Assembly (NCBI GenBank): GCA_964370965.1
Contig: CAYJLW010000006.1
Coordinates: forward strand, 1 to 64,000
Direction: 5' to 3'
DNA length: 64,000 nt
Origin: CAYJLW01 sp964370965
Lineage (GTDB): Bacteria > Actinomycetota > Acidimicrobiia > UBA2766
Shown: positions 10,401 to 17,905 of the stretch, piece by piece
Numbering within the stretch: position 1 is the stretch's first letter
How the letters are laid out: each line of letters begins with the position of its first letter
Position numbers and translations under genes: made by a program
The notes under the pieces: model-generated
What the model saw: the letters and a program-made list of their open reading frames with translations, nothing else
The model's database searches: none
What the model was told of the DNA's origin: nothing

Positions 10401-10894
10401 ACGTGGAGGCGGAGGAAGCCCCGGGCGCCGAGGCGGTACGGCGCCGGGTCGCGCCCCGCGGCCGCGGCGGCCGCCTCGTCACAGGCCAGGACGTGGAGGA
10501 ACTCGAGCTCGGTGGCGACGTGGTCGGGGCGGTCCCGGTGCCCGTCGCGGGCGGCGGGGGCGAGGCCGAAGTGGTCGTAGAAGCGCAGGACGTCCTCCAT
10601 CACCTTCAGGCGGCCGCCGCCGTGCTCGGCCTCGTAGGCGAAGCAGGGTGCGCCGAGCGGGCCGCCGAGCTCGAAGCAGGCGAGGTGGTCGGCCTCCATG
10701 GCGGCGAGATCCGTGGGGGCGCCGAGCGCGGGCGGGTCGACGGCCCACGGCGCGGCGGCGAGGGCGGCAGCGAGGTCGCCGGCGTAGGTGCCGTCGGCGA
10801 CGGCGGCGTGCAGCTCCGCTGACGGCCAGCGGAACCCGGCGGCGAGGAGGCGGTAGGCGGCGGCCCGGGCGGCGGCGGGGTCGGCGGCGCTCAT
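7433..10894 (-). CDS. TorD/NarJ-like chaperone fused to a type II DMSO-reductase-family molybdopterin catalytic subunit
   Basis: A single frame of 1153 residues. Residues 1 to about 215 resemble cytoplasmic maturation chaperones of molybdoenzymes (helical; YRLLAAGFRWPS, CFAYEAEHGG, HVATELEFLHVLACDEA). From about residue 240 (MRRKPIPWDNVTRVSHDLNC) the protein is a molybdopterin oxidoreductase alpha subunit. It has a His/Cys cluster motif (SHDLNC, then NPRGCQKG) and a type II-like core (WCGNPAYSQITWHHYFTEAR, VDEWIPVRPGSDAA), as in dimethylsulfide, ethylbenzene, chlorate and selenate enzymes. No Tat signal precedes the catalytic part, so it may act in the cytoplasm. It starts ATGA-overlapped with the beta gene stop. 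If the fusion were a sequencing error, the separate alpha start would be ATG 10177, which has only a weak ribosome site. The substrate is unknown. Confidence 0.88.
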   Translation of the reverse strand: MSAADPAAARAAAYRLLAAGFRWPSAELHAAVADGTYAGDLAAALAAAPWAVDPPALGAPTDLAAMEADHLACFELGGPLGAPCFAYEAEHGGGRLKVMEDVLRFYDHFGLAPAARDGHRDRPDHVATELEFLHVLACDEAAAAAAGRDPAPYRLGARGFLRLHVGDLAAAMSSRIGPRAVPFYAALCRLAAAVCAADLAHLGHPAPPPAPGRAPAGPDLVGLERRRGAGPPAPWDLVDMRRKPIPWDNVTRVSHDLNCGQNLTCSLAAFAWNGVVLREEQSGTYDPPNDPDVPDCNPRGCQKGIAYTHRMYDPQRVKYPMRRVGERGGGRWERVSWDEVLTDVADGVLDTIVAHGPKTVVNAGGTHGETAGGVDWGRLATGLGIPIPLVNTEIGDDHQGALEMLGNSSVGSSADDWYHADMIVIWCGNPAYSQITWHHYFTEARYNGTKVVAITPEYSPSCIQVDEWIPVRPGSDAAFGLAVAQVIVEEGLYDEAFVKEQTDLPLLVGEDGKYLAEADVVADGRDWVFYLWDAATGLTTAPHRVLVLGGLDPVLDGEWEVGTLAGPKRVRTVFRMLREHLDASYRPEQAAEVCGTNPETIRRFAREFAAAEGVVNAVTYNPGRFYHGNLMERAMLYNWALCGHLGRKGANFNAQCALFVRESTRGVEAAMRQMVESARYHPDWPRWEERGFSEYRILKEVFSTVGGRFMQPSSHLYFFHGGLLEMSEAANSWDPYLTRPLHEFVDEALAGGTRHVYPAPGTDPKAMFVWGGDPVRRGRANQRVLDTLWPKLDLVVTVDWRWSGSARNSDYVLPACGLYERTSGRLLAGFWQPVGHFTFKATEPLYESRSDFRIFTDLVARIGERARERGITTVVDPETGAVYSVDALDQNLPDAGGAGSEDAGGIDAGEAFTRDAYEHTRNIEQLPWEDVKRRGWVHFTDPGLVLPYSADFAGDLEPGEPAVPLTRHVVDKEPYNTRTGRISFYVDHDWYLELGEALACHKDPPRAGGDFPIVLGGTHARWSIHTSFAEDALMLALQRGEPVVYVGEDDAAGRGIADGDTVEVFNDVGRFEAKALLTPRLPPGHAMITHAWTNAQFADGRHFQQVMPSPFNPIEFAPVTFAEYPNLASDGWAGDVGCNDRETRVEIRRVARG

Positions 10895-11919
10895 CGTGCC
10901 TCCAGCGCCGTCTCGACGGGGTCGACCGTGTACGGACCGAGCAGCTCGGTGGTGCGCTTGGCGACGAGGACGTCCACGAGCTCGGAGGGCTCCTTCGGGC
11001 GGCGGCGCCGCTTGGCCGTCTCGGCGTGCAGCGTCCCGAGGGCGGCGTCCACACCGGGGCCGAAGAGGCGCCGGAGGTACTCCGTCGGGACCCGGGGCGG
11101 GCCGTCGCAGTCGGGGGCGCCGTCGGGATCGAGGCGGGGCGGCGAGATCGGGGGCACGTAGTAGACGTTCGGCTCGCAGCCGTACTCGGGGTGGAGCGGG
11201 AGCGCAACTTGCCATTCGTGTACGAGCCGGTGCACGGCGGAGGCGCCGTCCTCGACGTCGCCGATCCAGATGCAGCGCCCCGGGCACATCCGCACGCACA
11301 TCGGCGCCACGCCGACGTCGAGGCGGGACGTGCAGCCGTGGCACTTCTCCGCGTGACCCTCGACGGTGTTGCGGAAGATCACCTTGTACGGGCACGCCGC
11401 CATGCAGGGCGTCGCCTCGCAGGCGGCGCAGGCCCGCGGGTCGGCGACCTCCACGACGCCGTCGTCCCGTTTCGTGATCGCCCCCGCCGGGCAGGCGACC
11501 GTGCACGCCGGGCGGCTGCAGTGGTTGCAGGTGCGGGGGAGGTAGAACATCCAGGCGTTCGGCCACGCACCCCCGCCCACGTCCTCCTCCCAGTTCGGCC
11601 CCCAAGTGGGCGTAGTGGCGGGAGCCAGGACGGCGCCGGGGTCGGCGCCGTAGAAGACCTCGTCGTGGTTGAACTCCATCACGCCGCCGTAGTCCTCCGT
11701 GGTGGGCACGCGCCCGGCCAGGACGGCGCCGTCGGCGCCGAGGCCGCCTCCCATGGCCTCCCAGTCCCGCGGGTAGCCCCGGCCGGGCTGCGTCGTGACC
11801 GTCATCCACCACTCGTGGTCCATGCCCTTGGCGTTCGCCCAGCCCACCTTGCAGGCCACGACACAGGTCTGGCAGCCCATGCACTTGTTCAGGTCGATCA
11901 CGAACCCGATCTGGCCCAC
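10891..11919 (-). CDS. Iron-sulfur beta subunit of the type II molybdoenzyme
   Basis: A ferredoxin-type electron-transfer subunit with four cysteine clusters: CMGCQTCVVACK near the N-terminus, CNHCSRPACTVACP, CAACEATPCMAACP and CHGCTSRLDVGVAPMCVRMC. The C-terminal half has the type II signature VALPLHPEYGCEPNVYYVPP known from DdhB/EbdB-like proteins. The GTG at 11919 is preferred because AGGAGG lies 6 bases upstream and family homology starts there; a frame-open ATG at 11943 adds eight unlikely residues. The gene is first in the operon and its stop overlaps the next start. No haem b gamma subunit or membrane anchor gene follows, so the electron acceptor is unclear. Confidence 0.92.
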   Translation of the reverse strand: MGQIGFVIDLNKCMGCQTCVVACKVGWANAKGMDHEWWMTVTTQPGRGYPRDWEAMGGGLGADGAVLAGRVPTTEDYGGVMEFNHDEVFYGADPGAVLAPATTPTWGPNWEEDVGGGAWPNAWMFYLPRTCNHCSRPACTVACPAGAITKRDDGVVEVADPRACAACEATPCMAACPYKVIFRNTVEGHAEKCHGCTSRLDVGVAPMCVRMCPGRCIWIGDVEDGASAVHRLVHEWQVALPLHPEYGCEPNVYYVPPISPPRLDPDGAPDCDGPPRVPTEYLRRLFGPGVDAALGTLHAETAKRRRRPKEPSELVDVLVAKRTTELLGPYTVDPVETALEAR

Positions 11920-11952
11920 GGCCCCGCCTCCTGGTGCAACCACGGCGCGAAT

Positions 11953-11974
11953 TAATTGACTGACCGATTAGTCT
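11953..11974. promoter_or_regulatory. Candidate TetR operator in the divergent promoter
   Basis: TTGACTGACCGATTAGTC contains an inverted pair GACT...AGTC. It lies midway between the divergent molybdoenzyme operon (start 11919) and tetR (start 12009). This placement is typical of a local TetR repressor controlling both directions. The assignment is inference. Confidence 0.45.
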
Positions 11975-12008
11975 TCTCCGTGACAGCGCCCTCGTCAAGG
12001 AGGACCCC

Positions 12009-12674
12009 CTGGCGACGACGAAACAGGCCCGGCTGGGCAGGCCGCGGGCAACCGCGAGCGACGACACCCGCCGCCGCGTCCTCGCCGCCGCCCGCCATTG
12101 CTTCGCCCGCTGCGGCTACGCCGCCGCCACGAACCGGGCCATCGCCGAGGAGGCGGGCCTCACCGCCGGCGCCCTGTACCACTACTTCGCCTCCAAGCCC
12201 GCCCTCTTCCACGCCGTCCTCGCCGAGACACAGCAAGTCGTGCTGGGGCGCTTCGAGGCGGCGGCCGCCGCCGAGGCCGCGTTCGCCGGACGCATCCGCG
12301 CCGTCCTCGACGAGTCCGTGGCGCTGAACCGCGACGACCCCTCTCTCGCCGCGTTCGTGTCGGTGTCCACGATCGAGGTCCGCCGCCACCCCGAGTTGGG
12401 CACGGACGCCGCCGCCGTGGGCGCCGCCACGTACGGGTTCTTCGACCGCCTCGCCCGGGAGGCTGACGCGGCAGGGGAGCTCGCCTCCGGCGTCGATCCC
12501 CGCCATGTCGCCGGCATGCTCGTCGCCGCCTCGATGGGCCTCGCCCTCTTCGCCGCCGCCGCCGGCCACGACGCCCTCCAGGGCGCCGTCACCGCCGCCT
12601 TCGAGCGCCTCGTCGACGGCACCCTCCTGCGCGCCCCGGGGCGGGGCCGGCCCCGCTCGCGCAACTCCCGCTGA
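12009..12674 (+). CDS. TetR-family regulator, divergent from the molybdoenzyme operon
   Basis: A 221-residue TetR repressor. The HTH is at about residues 25-60 (TNRAIAEEAGLTAGALYHYF), followed by a helical ligand-binding domain. The only initiation site that keeps the HTH in frame is CTG 12009. The frame is closed by TGA at 11961 and contains no ATG, GTG or TTG before the HTH. A strong AAGGAGGA lies five bases before CTG, which supports it. The gene probably controls the chaperone-molybdoenzyme operon through the palindrome at 11953-11974. The effector is unknown. Confidence 0.85.
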   Translation: MATTKQARLGRPRATASDDTRRRVLAAARHCFARCGYAAATNRAIAEEAGLTAGALYHYFASKPALFHAVLAETQQVVLGRFEAAAAAEAAFAGRIRAVLDESVALNRDDPSLAAFVSVSTIEVRRHPELGTDAAAVGAATYGFFDRLAREADAAGELASGVDPRHVAGMLVAASMGLALFAAAAGHDALQGAVTAAFERLVDGTLLRAPGRGRPRSRNSR

Positions 12675-12680
12675 CCGTCC

Positions 12681-12840
12681 CCCCCGACCCCCCGACCCCC
12701 CGACCCCCCGACCGAACTGGTCGCGCCACGCGTCATATGCGACGCGCAGCGCGCCCAGAAGCGCCGACGGGACGCCCCGGGAGGCCCGACGGGAGGCCCG
12801 ACGGGAGGCCCGACGGGAGGCCCGACGGGAGGCCCCGGGG
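12681..12840. repeat. Intergenic repeats: short C-rich tandem, palindrome B copy 1, and 12-bp tandem array
   Basis: This interval between converging tetR and the response regulator is built of repeats. 12681-12714 repeats ACCCCCCG. 12713-12755 holds ACGCGTC-ATATGC-GACGCG, a hairpin shared with 31293-31316. 12780-12839 repeats GGAGGCCCGACG (12 bp) about four and a half times. No gene is supported here. Confidence 0.8.
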
Positions 12841-12852
12841 GCGCCAAGCACG

Positions 12853-13581
12853 TCAACCGGTCCCGGTGGGCGGCCGGGCACTGAGCCGGTAGCCCACGCC
12901 CGGGGCGCTGAGCAGCAACTCCGGGGTGCGCGGGTCCCGCTCGATCTTGCGACGGAGATAGCGGACGTACGTCCAGAGGTACTCCTGAGCGTCCCGGTAT
13001 CCCGGGCCCCACACCCGCTCCAGGAGCTCCTCGTGGGTGAAGACCCGCTCGGGCGACTCGGCCAGCGCCCTGAGCAGCCGGTACTCCGTGGGGGTGAGGC
13101 GAACCGCCTCGCCCCGCACGGTCACCTCGCGCCGGAGCGTGTCGAGGCGCAGGTCCGGGAGCTCGACGACGCCGTCGTCCGGGGTCGTCGCCCGGGTCCG
13201 CCGCAACACAGCGCGGACACGGGCGAGGAGCTCGTCGATACCGAAGGGCTTCGTGAGGTAGTCGTCGGCCCCCGCGTCGAGGCCCTGCACCTTGTCGGCC
13301 TGCCCGGTCTTCGCCGTGACCAGGATGATCGGCACACGCGAAAATGCCCGCACGCGCCGGACGACCTCGATTCCGTCGCAGCCGGGGAGCATGACGTCCA
13401 AGAGGACGAGGTCGGGGTCCTCGCGCGCCACCAGCGTGGCCGCCTCCGTGCCGCGGGCGGCCGTGAACACCTCGTAGCCCACGCTGCGGAGGTTCAGGGC
13501 CAGGAGACGGCGCAGGCGAGGGTCGTCGTCGACGACGAGAACCCGCGCCTGGTTCCCGGCCTGCGTGCTCTCACCCTCCAT
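12853..13581 (-). CDS. OmpR/KdpE-type response regulator
   Basis: A 242-residue two-component regulator. The receiver domain (about 12-125) has the acidic pocket VVDDDP, the phospho-acceptor aspartate in VLLDVMLPG and the conserved lysine in YLTKPF. The winged-helix output domain (about 145-235) contains LTPTEYRLLRALAESPERVF and the C-terminal wing GVGYRLSA. It follows the kinase gene by 30 bp on the same strand, so the two form a pair. Likely target sites are the repeated CTGAGAA motifs upstream of the kinase gene. Confidence 0.93.
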   Translation of the reverse strand: MEGESTQAGNQARVLVVDDDPRLRRLLALNLRSVGYEVFTAARGTEAATLVAREDPDLVLLDVMLPGCDGIEVVRRVRAFSRVPIILVTAKTGQADKVQGLDAGADDYLTKPFGIDELLARVRAVLRRTRATTPDDGVVELPDLRLDTLRREVTVRGEAVRLTPTEYRLLRALAESPERVFTHEELLERVWGPGYRDAQEYLWTYVRYLRRKIERDPRTPELLLSAPGVGYRLSARPPTGTG

Positions 13582-13611
13582 GCGCCCTTCCCGGCCGCCG
13601 TCCCCGCCACA

Positions 13612-15990
13612 CTAACCGGCGGCGGGAAGCGTGACCACGACAGTGGCGCCCCCTCCCGGGGTCGCCTCGCAGCGGATGCCGGCGGAAGACCCGTGGGCGT
13701 CGACGATCCCCTTGCAGACGAAGAGGCCGAGGCCGGCCCCGGCCACGCCCTCCTCCGCCGCCCGCCGGAAGGGCTCGAAGGCCACCCCCTCGATGCCCGG
13801 AGGCATCCCCGGGCCGTGATCGACGACGCTGATCCGCACGCCGGTGACGTCCCTCGCCACCACGACATCGACGGGCCCCGCCCCCGGAGCGTGCTTCATT
13901 GCGTTGTCGAGGAGGTTCGCCAGAACCTGTTCGACCCGCCGGGGGTCGGCACTCACGCCAGGCGTGGCGCCGGCGACGTGGACCCGCACCCTGGCGCCCT
14001 GGTTCCGGTAGCGGGCGACGACGCCCCGCACGAGCGCCTCCGCGTCGACCGCCTCGACGCCCACGGTCAGCGTCCCGCTCTGGATCATGGCCGAGTCCCG
14101 CAGGTCCGCGGCGAGCCCCTCGAGCCGGCCCGCCTCGTCGCTCACCGCCTCGCAGAACTCGCTCCGGGTGTCGTCGTCCCACACCCTCGGGAGCAGGAGG
14201 CTCTCGGCATAGCCCCGCACGGACGTGAGCGGCGTACGGAGCTCATGGGAGACGACGGCAAGGGACATCGAGGTCGCCGCCCGCGAGGCGGCCAGTTCGG
14301 CGTTGAGCCCGTCGAGTACGGAGCGCTGCGCGTCGATGCCGTCCCCGACGGCGATGAGGAAGAAGGCCGTCACGACCGGCAGGCCCACAGGAGCCAGGCC
14401 GTAGACGAACGGGATTGCGTCGGGCCACGTCGCCACGACCGCAACGCCGACGGCGACGCTGCCGACCGCGCCGGCGCCGAGCATGACGCGACGACCGAGC
14501 ACGTCGGCCCCGGCGGCGGGAAAGCCGGCGATCACCCACACCGGACTCCAGAGACCGCCGCTCGCCCCCACGAGGAGGCCGAACACGGCGGCGACGGCCG
14601 TCGTGGCGGCGACGCGCACCCGGCGGTTCGACACGGCCTCACTGGCGAAACGGCCCACGACGACGAGGAGCGTCTCGGCGACGAGGAAGAGCCCGACGTC
14701 CCCAGGCCAGGACCGGCGCAGGGCGAGACCGACGGCGGTGAGGCTGAGGACGAGGACCACGAACCAGTCCGCGGCGGCGTCCCGGGCGCGCACGATCTCG
14801 GCTGCCCCGCCCCCGGGGGCGGCGCCCTCCGGGGCGGCGCCCTCGCCGCCCGCGGGCAGCCGAACCTCCAGCGTGGGCTCCCGCCGCATCGTGCCCCCGT
14901 GCGCGTCGACGATCGCCTCGGCGAGACCCAGGCGGGCGAGCCCTCTGGGGTCCTCCCCGCCCGCCGTGGCCGCCGACCCCGCCGACACCCGGACGCCGCC
15001 CCGCTCCGGGACGACCCGCACCACCAGCTCAGCCGGCCCTGCTCCCGTCGCCTCGAACAGGGCTGTGAAGGCATCCCCGAGGAGGCCGGCGTCGGCCGCC
15101 GTGAGCACCGCCCCTCCCTCGACCCGGACGCGCAGGCCCGCCGCCGCCGCCGCACCGGCGAGGACGTCGCGGATGTCCACGGGCGCCCGCTCCAGGGCGA
15201 ACAGGCCCGCTTCGAGGCGCTCGGCGTCGAGGACCTCGTCGAGGATCGCGTCGACGGCGTCGGCGGCGAGAACGACCGCCCGGCAGGCGTCCCGGCGGGT
15301 CTCGGGGTCCCGGGCGGCGGCGAGCCTGTCGGCGGCGTGGCGGATGTCGGCCAGGGGCCCCGCCAGGTAGCGGGCGGTCGATGCTGCGAACGACGTCGAT
15401 GCCGCCGCGGACCGCTCGAGAGCGCTGTGCAGGGAGTGGGCCCGTGTCACCTCGATCCAGTAGGCGTCGGCGCCGCGGCGGACGAGGTCCGCGATGCCGA
15501 CGAGCACGGTGCCCACGATCACGATCCGGAGCGGGTCCCACCCGGCGTCCCATGTCCCCCACAGGTAGGCGCCGCCGCCCGCGGCGGCGAAGGCCACGGC
15601 AAGGCAAAGGCAGTAGAGGGGCCCCCAGCGCCGGTCGGGCGAGGAGGCCACGAGGACGACGGGAACGAGCAGCCACGTCCAGGCCGGGTCGAGGAGACCT
15701 GCGCGGGCGACGACGGCGGCGACGCACGCGCTGTCCACGACGACGAGGGCCCAGAACCCCCGGGCCGGGACCCGGCGCACGACGGGCACCCCGGCGGCGG
15801 TCCCCGCCACGCTCACGCCCCAGACCGCCAGCGCGAGTCCTTTCCACCCCGGGGGGGCGCCTACACCGAAGACTGTGAGCGCCACGGCGGCGCCGAAGAG
15901 GAGCAGGTGAGCACCCAGGATGCGCGCCAGCATGCGGTACGCCTCCTCGGCGGGCGCCGCTGGCGGGAGGGCGGCGTCACGATCCGGCAT
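13612..15990 (-). CDS. Membrane histidine kinase with two sensor-kinase modules, the first degenerate
   Basis: 792 residues in an unusual order. A first membrane region (about 20-200) is followed by a kinase-like helical and ATPase-like stretch (about 225-430). That stretch lacks a phospho-accepting HELR box and has only weak nucleotide-binding motifs (LARLGLAEAIVDAHGG remains). A second membrane region (about 455-560) is followed by a complete kinase: H-box SHELRTPLTSVRG with His582, N-box LANLLDNAMKHAP, and G-boxes DHGPGMPPG and GAGLGLFVCK. The arrangement suggests internal duplication, with the first copy now acting as a regulatory or dimerisation module. The gene precedes its response regulator by 30 bp. 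The stimulus is unknown. Confidence 0.88.
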   Translation of the reverse strand: MPDRDAALPPAAPAEEAYRMLARILGAHLLLFGAAVALTVFGVGAPPGWKGLALAVWGVSVAGTAAGVPVVRRVPARGFWALVVVDSACVAAVVARAGLLDPAWTWLLVPVVLVASSPDRRWGPLYCLCLAVAFAAAGGGAYLWGTWDAGWDPLRIVIVGTVLVGIADLVRRGADAYWIEVTRAHSLHSALERSAAASTSFAASTARYLAGPLADIRHAADRLAAARDPETRRDACRAVVLAADAVDAILDEVLDAERLEAGLFALERAPVDIRDVLAGAAAAAGLRVRVEGGAVLTAADAGLLGDAFTALFEATGAGPAELVVRVVPERGGVRVSAGSAATAGGEDPRGLARLGLAEAIVDAHGGTMRREPTLEVRLPAGGEGAAPEGAAPGGGAAEIVRARDAAADWFVVLVLSLTAVGLALRRSWPGDVGLFLVAETLLVVVGRFASEAVSNRRVRVAATTAVAAVFGLLVGASGGLWSPVWVIAGFPAAGADVLGRRVMLGAGAVGSVAVGVAVVATWPDAIPFVYGLAPVGLPVVTAFFLIAVGDGIDAQRSVLDGLNAELAASRAATSMSLAVVSHELRTPLTSVRGYAESLLLPRVWDDDTRSEFCEAVSDEAGRLEGLAADLRDSAMIQSGTLTVGVEAVDAEALVRGVVARYRNQGARVRVHVAGATPGVSADPRRVEQVLANLLDNAMKHAPGAGPVDVVVARDVTGVRISVVDHGPGMPPGIEGVAFEPFRRAAEEGVAGAGLGLFVCKGIVDAHGSSAGIRCEATPGGGATVVVTLPAAG

Positions 15991-16028
15991 CGGAGCCGCA
16001 GCGTACCGGCCCCCCGCCTGATAGCGGC

Positions 16029-16077
16029 CTGAGAACGACGCCTCTGCCCTGAGAAGGCCATGAGGACCCCTTCTCAG
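16029..16077. promoter_or_regulatory. Three CTGAGAA half-sites upstream of the two-component operon
   Basis: CTGAGAA occurs at 16029 and 16049 (20 bp apart, same direction). At 16071 it recurs inverted, so 16049-16057 and 16069-16077 form the 9-bp inverted repeat CTGAGAAGG/CCTTCTCAG. The sites lie 40-90 bp before the kinase start. Regular spacing in steps of about two helical turns fits OmpR-family binding and autoregulation, but this is inference. Confidence 0.45.
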
Positions 16078-16153
16078 CCTGCCCGGTCCGTCTTACGTTC
16101 GCCGTGAGACGAGGTTCCCCCGTCAAGGGAGCCGGAACGATCGAGGAGGCATC

Positions 16154-16282
16154 ATGCACGACCGGCATGCCCGACACCGGCTCCGGGCAACGGGTGGACG
16201 GCTAGCCGCGGCGTCGCTGGCCGCGGCTGCCCAGGGCGCTCCCGCAACCCCCCGGCCGTGCCCACGACGAAGGGTGGTACCG
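16154..16282 (+). CDS. Small 42-residue ORF ahead of the serine hydrolase gene
   Basis: ATG 16154 is preceded by a strong GAGGAGG four bases upstream. The frame encodes an Arg/His-rich start followed by an Ala-rich stretch (LAAASLAAAAQGAPA). The stop TGA 16280-16282 overlaps GTG 16279, a possible start of the next gene, in a GTGA arrangement. It could be a leader that couples translation of the hydrolase, or a tiny secreted peptide. No family is recognised, and it may be spurious. Confidence 0.35.
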
Positions 16283-17544
16283 TGACGCCCGGTCGAACGG
16301 AGAGGCGGGATCCCGTGTCCGGGCGCCATGTCTCCCTCATGGTCGTCGGTGTCTTCGCTGCGCTGGCGTTGGTGACCACCGCCCTGCCCGCAGTGGCGGA
16401 GCCGCCCCCTGATGCCGCCACCGCCGCCGCGCTGCAGGAGGCACTCGACGGCTGGCGGGACGAGCAGCGCTCCCTGGGGGCCACGGCCCGGGTGGTGGTG
16501 CCGGGCGGCTTCGAGTGGTCGGGCGCCAGCGGCCTGCGGGACCTCTTCACATGGCGGCCGATCACCCCCGACGAGCCCGCCATCGTGGGCAGCTCCACGA
16601 AGCCCGTCACGGCCACGGTCGTCCTGCAGCTCGTCGACGAGGGCCGCCTCCGTCTCGACGACCCGATCGCCGACTGGTACCCGGACTACCCGCACGCCGC
16701 CCAGATCACCCTCCGCCACCTCCTGGCGCACCGGAGCGGCATCCCCGAGGTCGCCACCCAGGACCTCTTCTTCCTCTTCACCTCCTTCCTGCAGCCGTGG
16801 CGATGGTGGACGCCCCGCGAGCTCGTCGACTGGACGACGCTCCCCCTGCCGATCTGGTCACGGGACCTCGGCCGTCTCGTCCCCCGCGCGCCCGCCCCGG
16901 TAGGCACCTGGGGCTACGCACAGGCCAACTACCACATGGCGGCGGCGATCGTGGAGCGGGTCACGGGCCGGCCCTTCGCCGCCGAGGTGCAGGAGCGCAT
17001 CGTTGCTCCCCTCGGCCTCACCCACACCTACCTGCCCACCCCGGGAACCGAGCCTCCCGTCGCCGGCCTCACCAACCTCTTCGGGATCCTCCCGTTCCTC
17101 CTCCCCACGGACTGGGCGCTACCCGTGAAGCAATCTCTCTTCAGCGGCGCCTGGACGGCGGCCGGGCTCGTCTCGACGGCAGCAGACCTGAACGTGTTCC
17201 TGCGCGCCCTCTTCGAAGGACGGCTCCTCTCGGCCGCCGCCCTGGCGGAGATGACCACACTCGTCCCGATCCCGGCGATCCCGCCCCCGGACTCCTACGG
17301 CCTCGGTCTCTTCTCGGGCCTGACCCCGAACGGGTCCCGCACGATCGGCCACGGCGGCGTCGCCCCCGGCTTCCGCACCGTCATGGAGCACGTCCCGGAC
17401 CTCGGCGTCTTCGCCACGGCCACCCTGAACACGGACTCCCAACCCCTGCCGGGGCCGCCAGAGCACGACTTCGTCCCGGCCGTCGTCGACGTCGTACGGG
17501 GAGCGGCGCCACCTGGCAGCACAGCTACCAGAAGACCGACATGA
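16279..17544 (+). CDS. Secreted beta-lactamase/penicillin-binding-like serine hydrolase
   Basis: A 421-residue class C beta-lactamase-superfamily protein, probably an exported esterase, D-peptidase or similar hydrolase. The N-terminus has a hydrophobic export segment (SLMVVGVFAALALVTTALPAVA). The catalytic SxxK motif is SSTK in VGSSTKPVTATVV, and the third motif is IGHGGVAPG. The middle Tyr motif reads WGYAQANYHM, where the usual YxN asparagine is replaced, so activity may differ from the classical enzymes. Starts at GTG 16258, 16279 and 16315 are all possible; 16279 is preferred because it overlaps the stop of the upstream small ORF and follows AAGGGTGG. A strong hairpin follows the gene. 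Confidence 0.88.
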   Translation, partial: TVTPGRTERRDPVSGRHVSLMVVGVFAALALVTTALPAVAEPPPDAATAAALQEALDGWRDEQRSLGATARVVVPGGFEWSGASGLRDLFTWRPITPDEPAIVGSSTKPVTATVVLQLVDEGRLRLDDPIADWYPDYPHAAQITLRHLLAHRSGIPEVATQDLFFLFTSFLQPWRWWTPRELVDWTTLPLPIWSRDLGRLVPRAPAPVGTWGYAQANYHMAAAIVERVTGRPFAAEVQERIVAPLGLTHTYLPTPGTEPPVAGLTNLFGILPFLLPTDWALPVKQSLFSGAWTAAGLVSTAADLNVFLRALFEGRLLSAAALAEMTTLVPIPAIPPPDSYGLGLFSGLTPNGSRTIGHGGVAPGFRTVMEHVPDLGVFATATLNTDSQPLPGPPEHDFVPAVVDVVRGAAPPGSTATRRPT

Positions 17545-17605
17545 CGGCGACCCTGCAGAGCCGGACACCGGAGGCCTGAGCCGTCTGACGGGTGGACGGG
17601 GAGGT

Positions 17606-17641
17606 GGCGGGGCAGACCGGGGAAGTCGGGCCTGCCCCGCC
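17606..17641 (+). terminator. Hairpin terminator after the serine hydrolase gene
   Basis: Perfect 10-bp arms GGCGGGGCAG (17606-17615) and CTGCCCCGCC (17632-17641) with a 16-base loop, 60 bp after the stop. There is no U tract, as is common in high-GC actinobacteria. Confidence 0.6.
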
Positions 17642-17803
17642 GTCCCGGGGTGCGAGCGGGCCACAGGGGGCGACGAGGGCATCCTGCCGGAACCGGTGCT
17701 GATGATGGCACGCGAATCACAGGCATGCAATTACGCCGGTTGTCACACACGTCTACGAGGTCCGCCTCGGCCGCCGACGCGGCCACGAGCAGAGCGGCGC
17801 TCG

Positions 17804-17903
17804 NNNNNNNNNNNNNNNNNNNNNNNNNNNNNNNNNNNNNNNNNNNNNNNNNNNNNNNNNNNNNNNNNNNNNNNNNNNNNNNNNNNNNNNNNNNNNNNNN
17901 NNN
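17804..17903. other. 100-N scaffold gap with identical 55-bp flanks
   Basis: The 55 bases before the gap (17749-17803) and after it (17904-17958) are identical, beginning ACGTCTACGAGG and ending GGCGCTCG. The two contigs therefore probably overlap and the gap length is an arbitrary 100. It interrupts the 5' end of a MazF-like gene. Confidence 0.9.
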
Positions 17904-17905
17904 AC

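Noticed and set aside
12780..12839. CRISPR-like array
   Set aside because: Units are a 12-bp tandem repeat with no spacers and no cas genes nearby.
12505..16032. A 1175-codon plus-strand open frame
   Set aside because: Antisense to the response regulator and histidine kinase, whose motifs are complete; no homology-like features.
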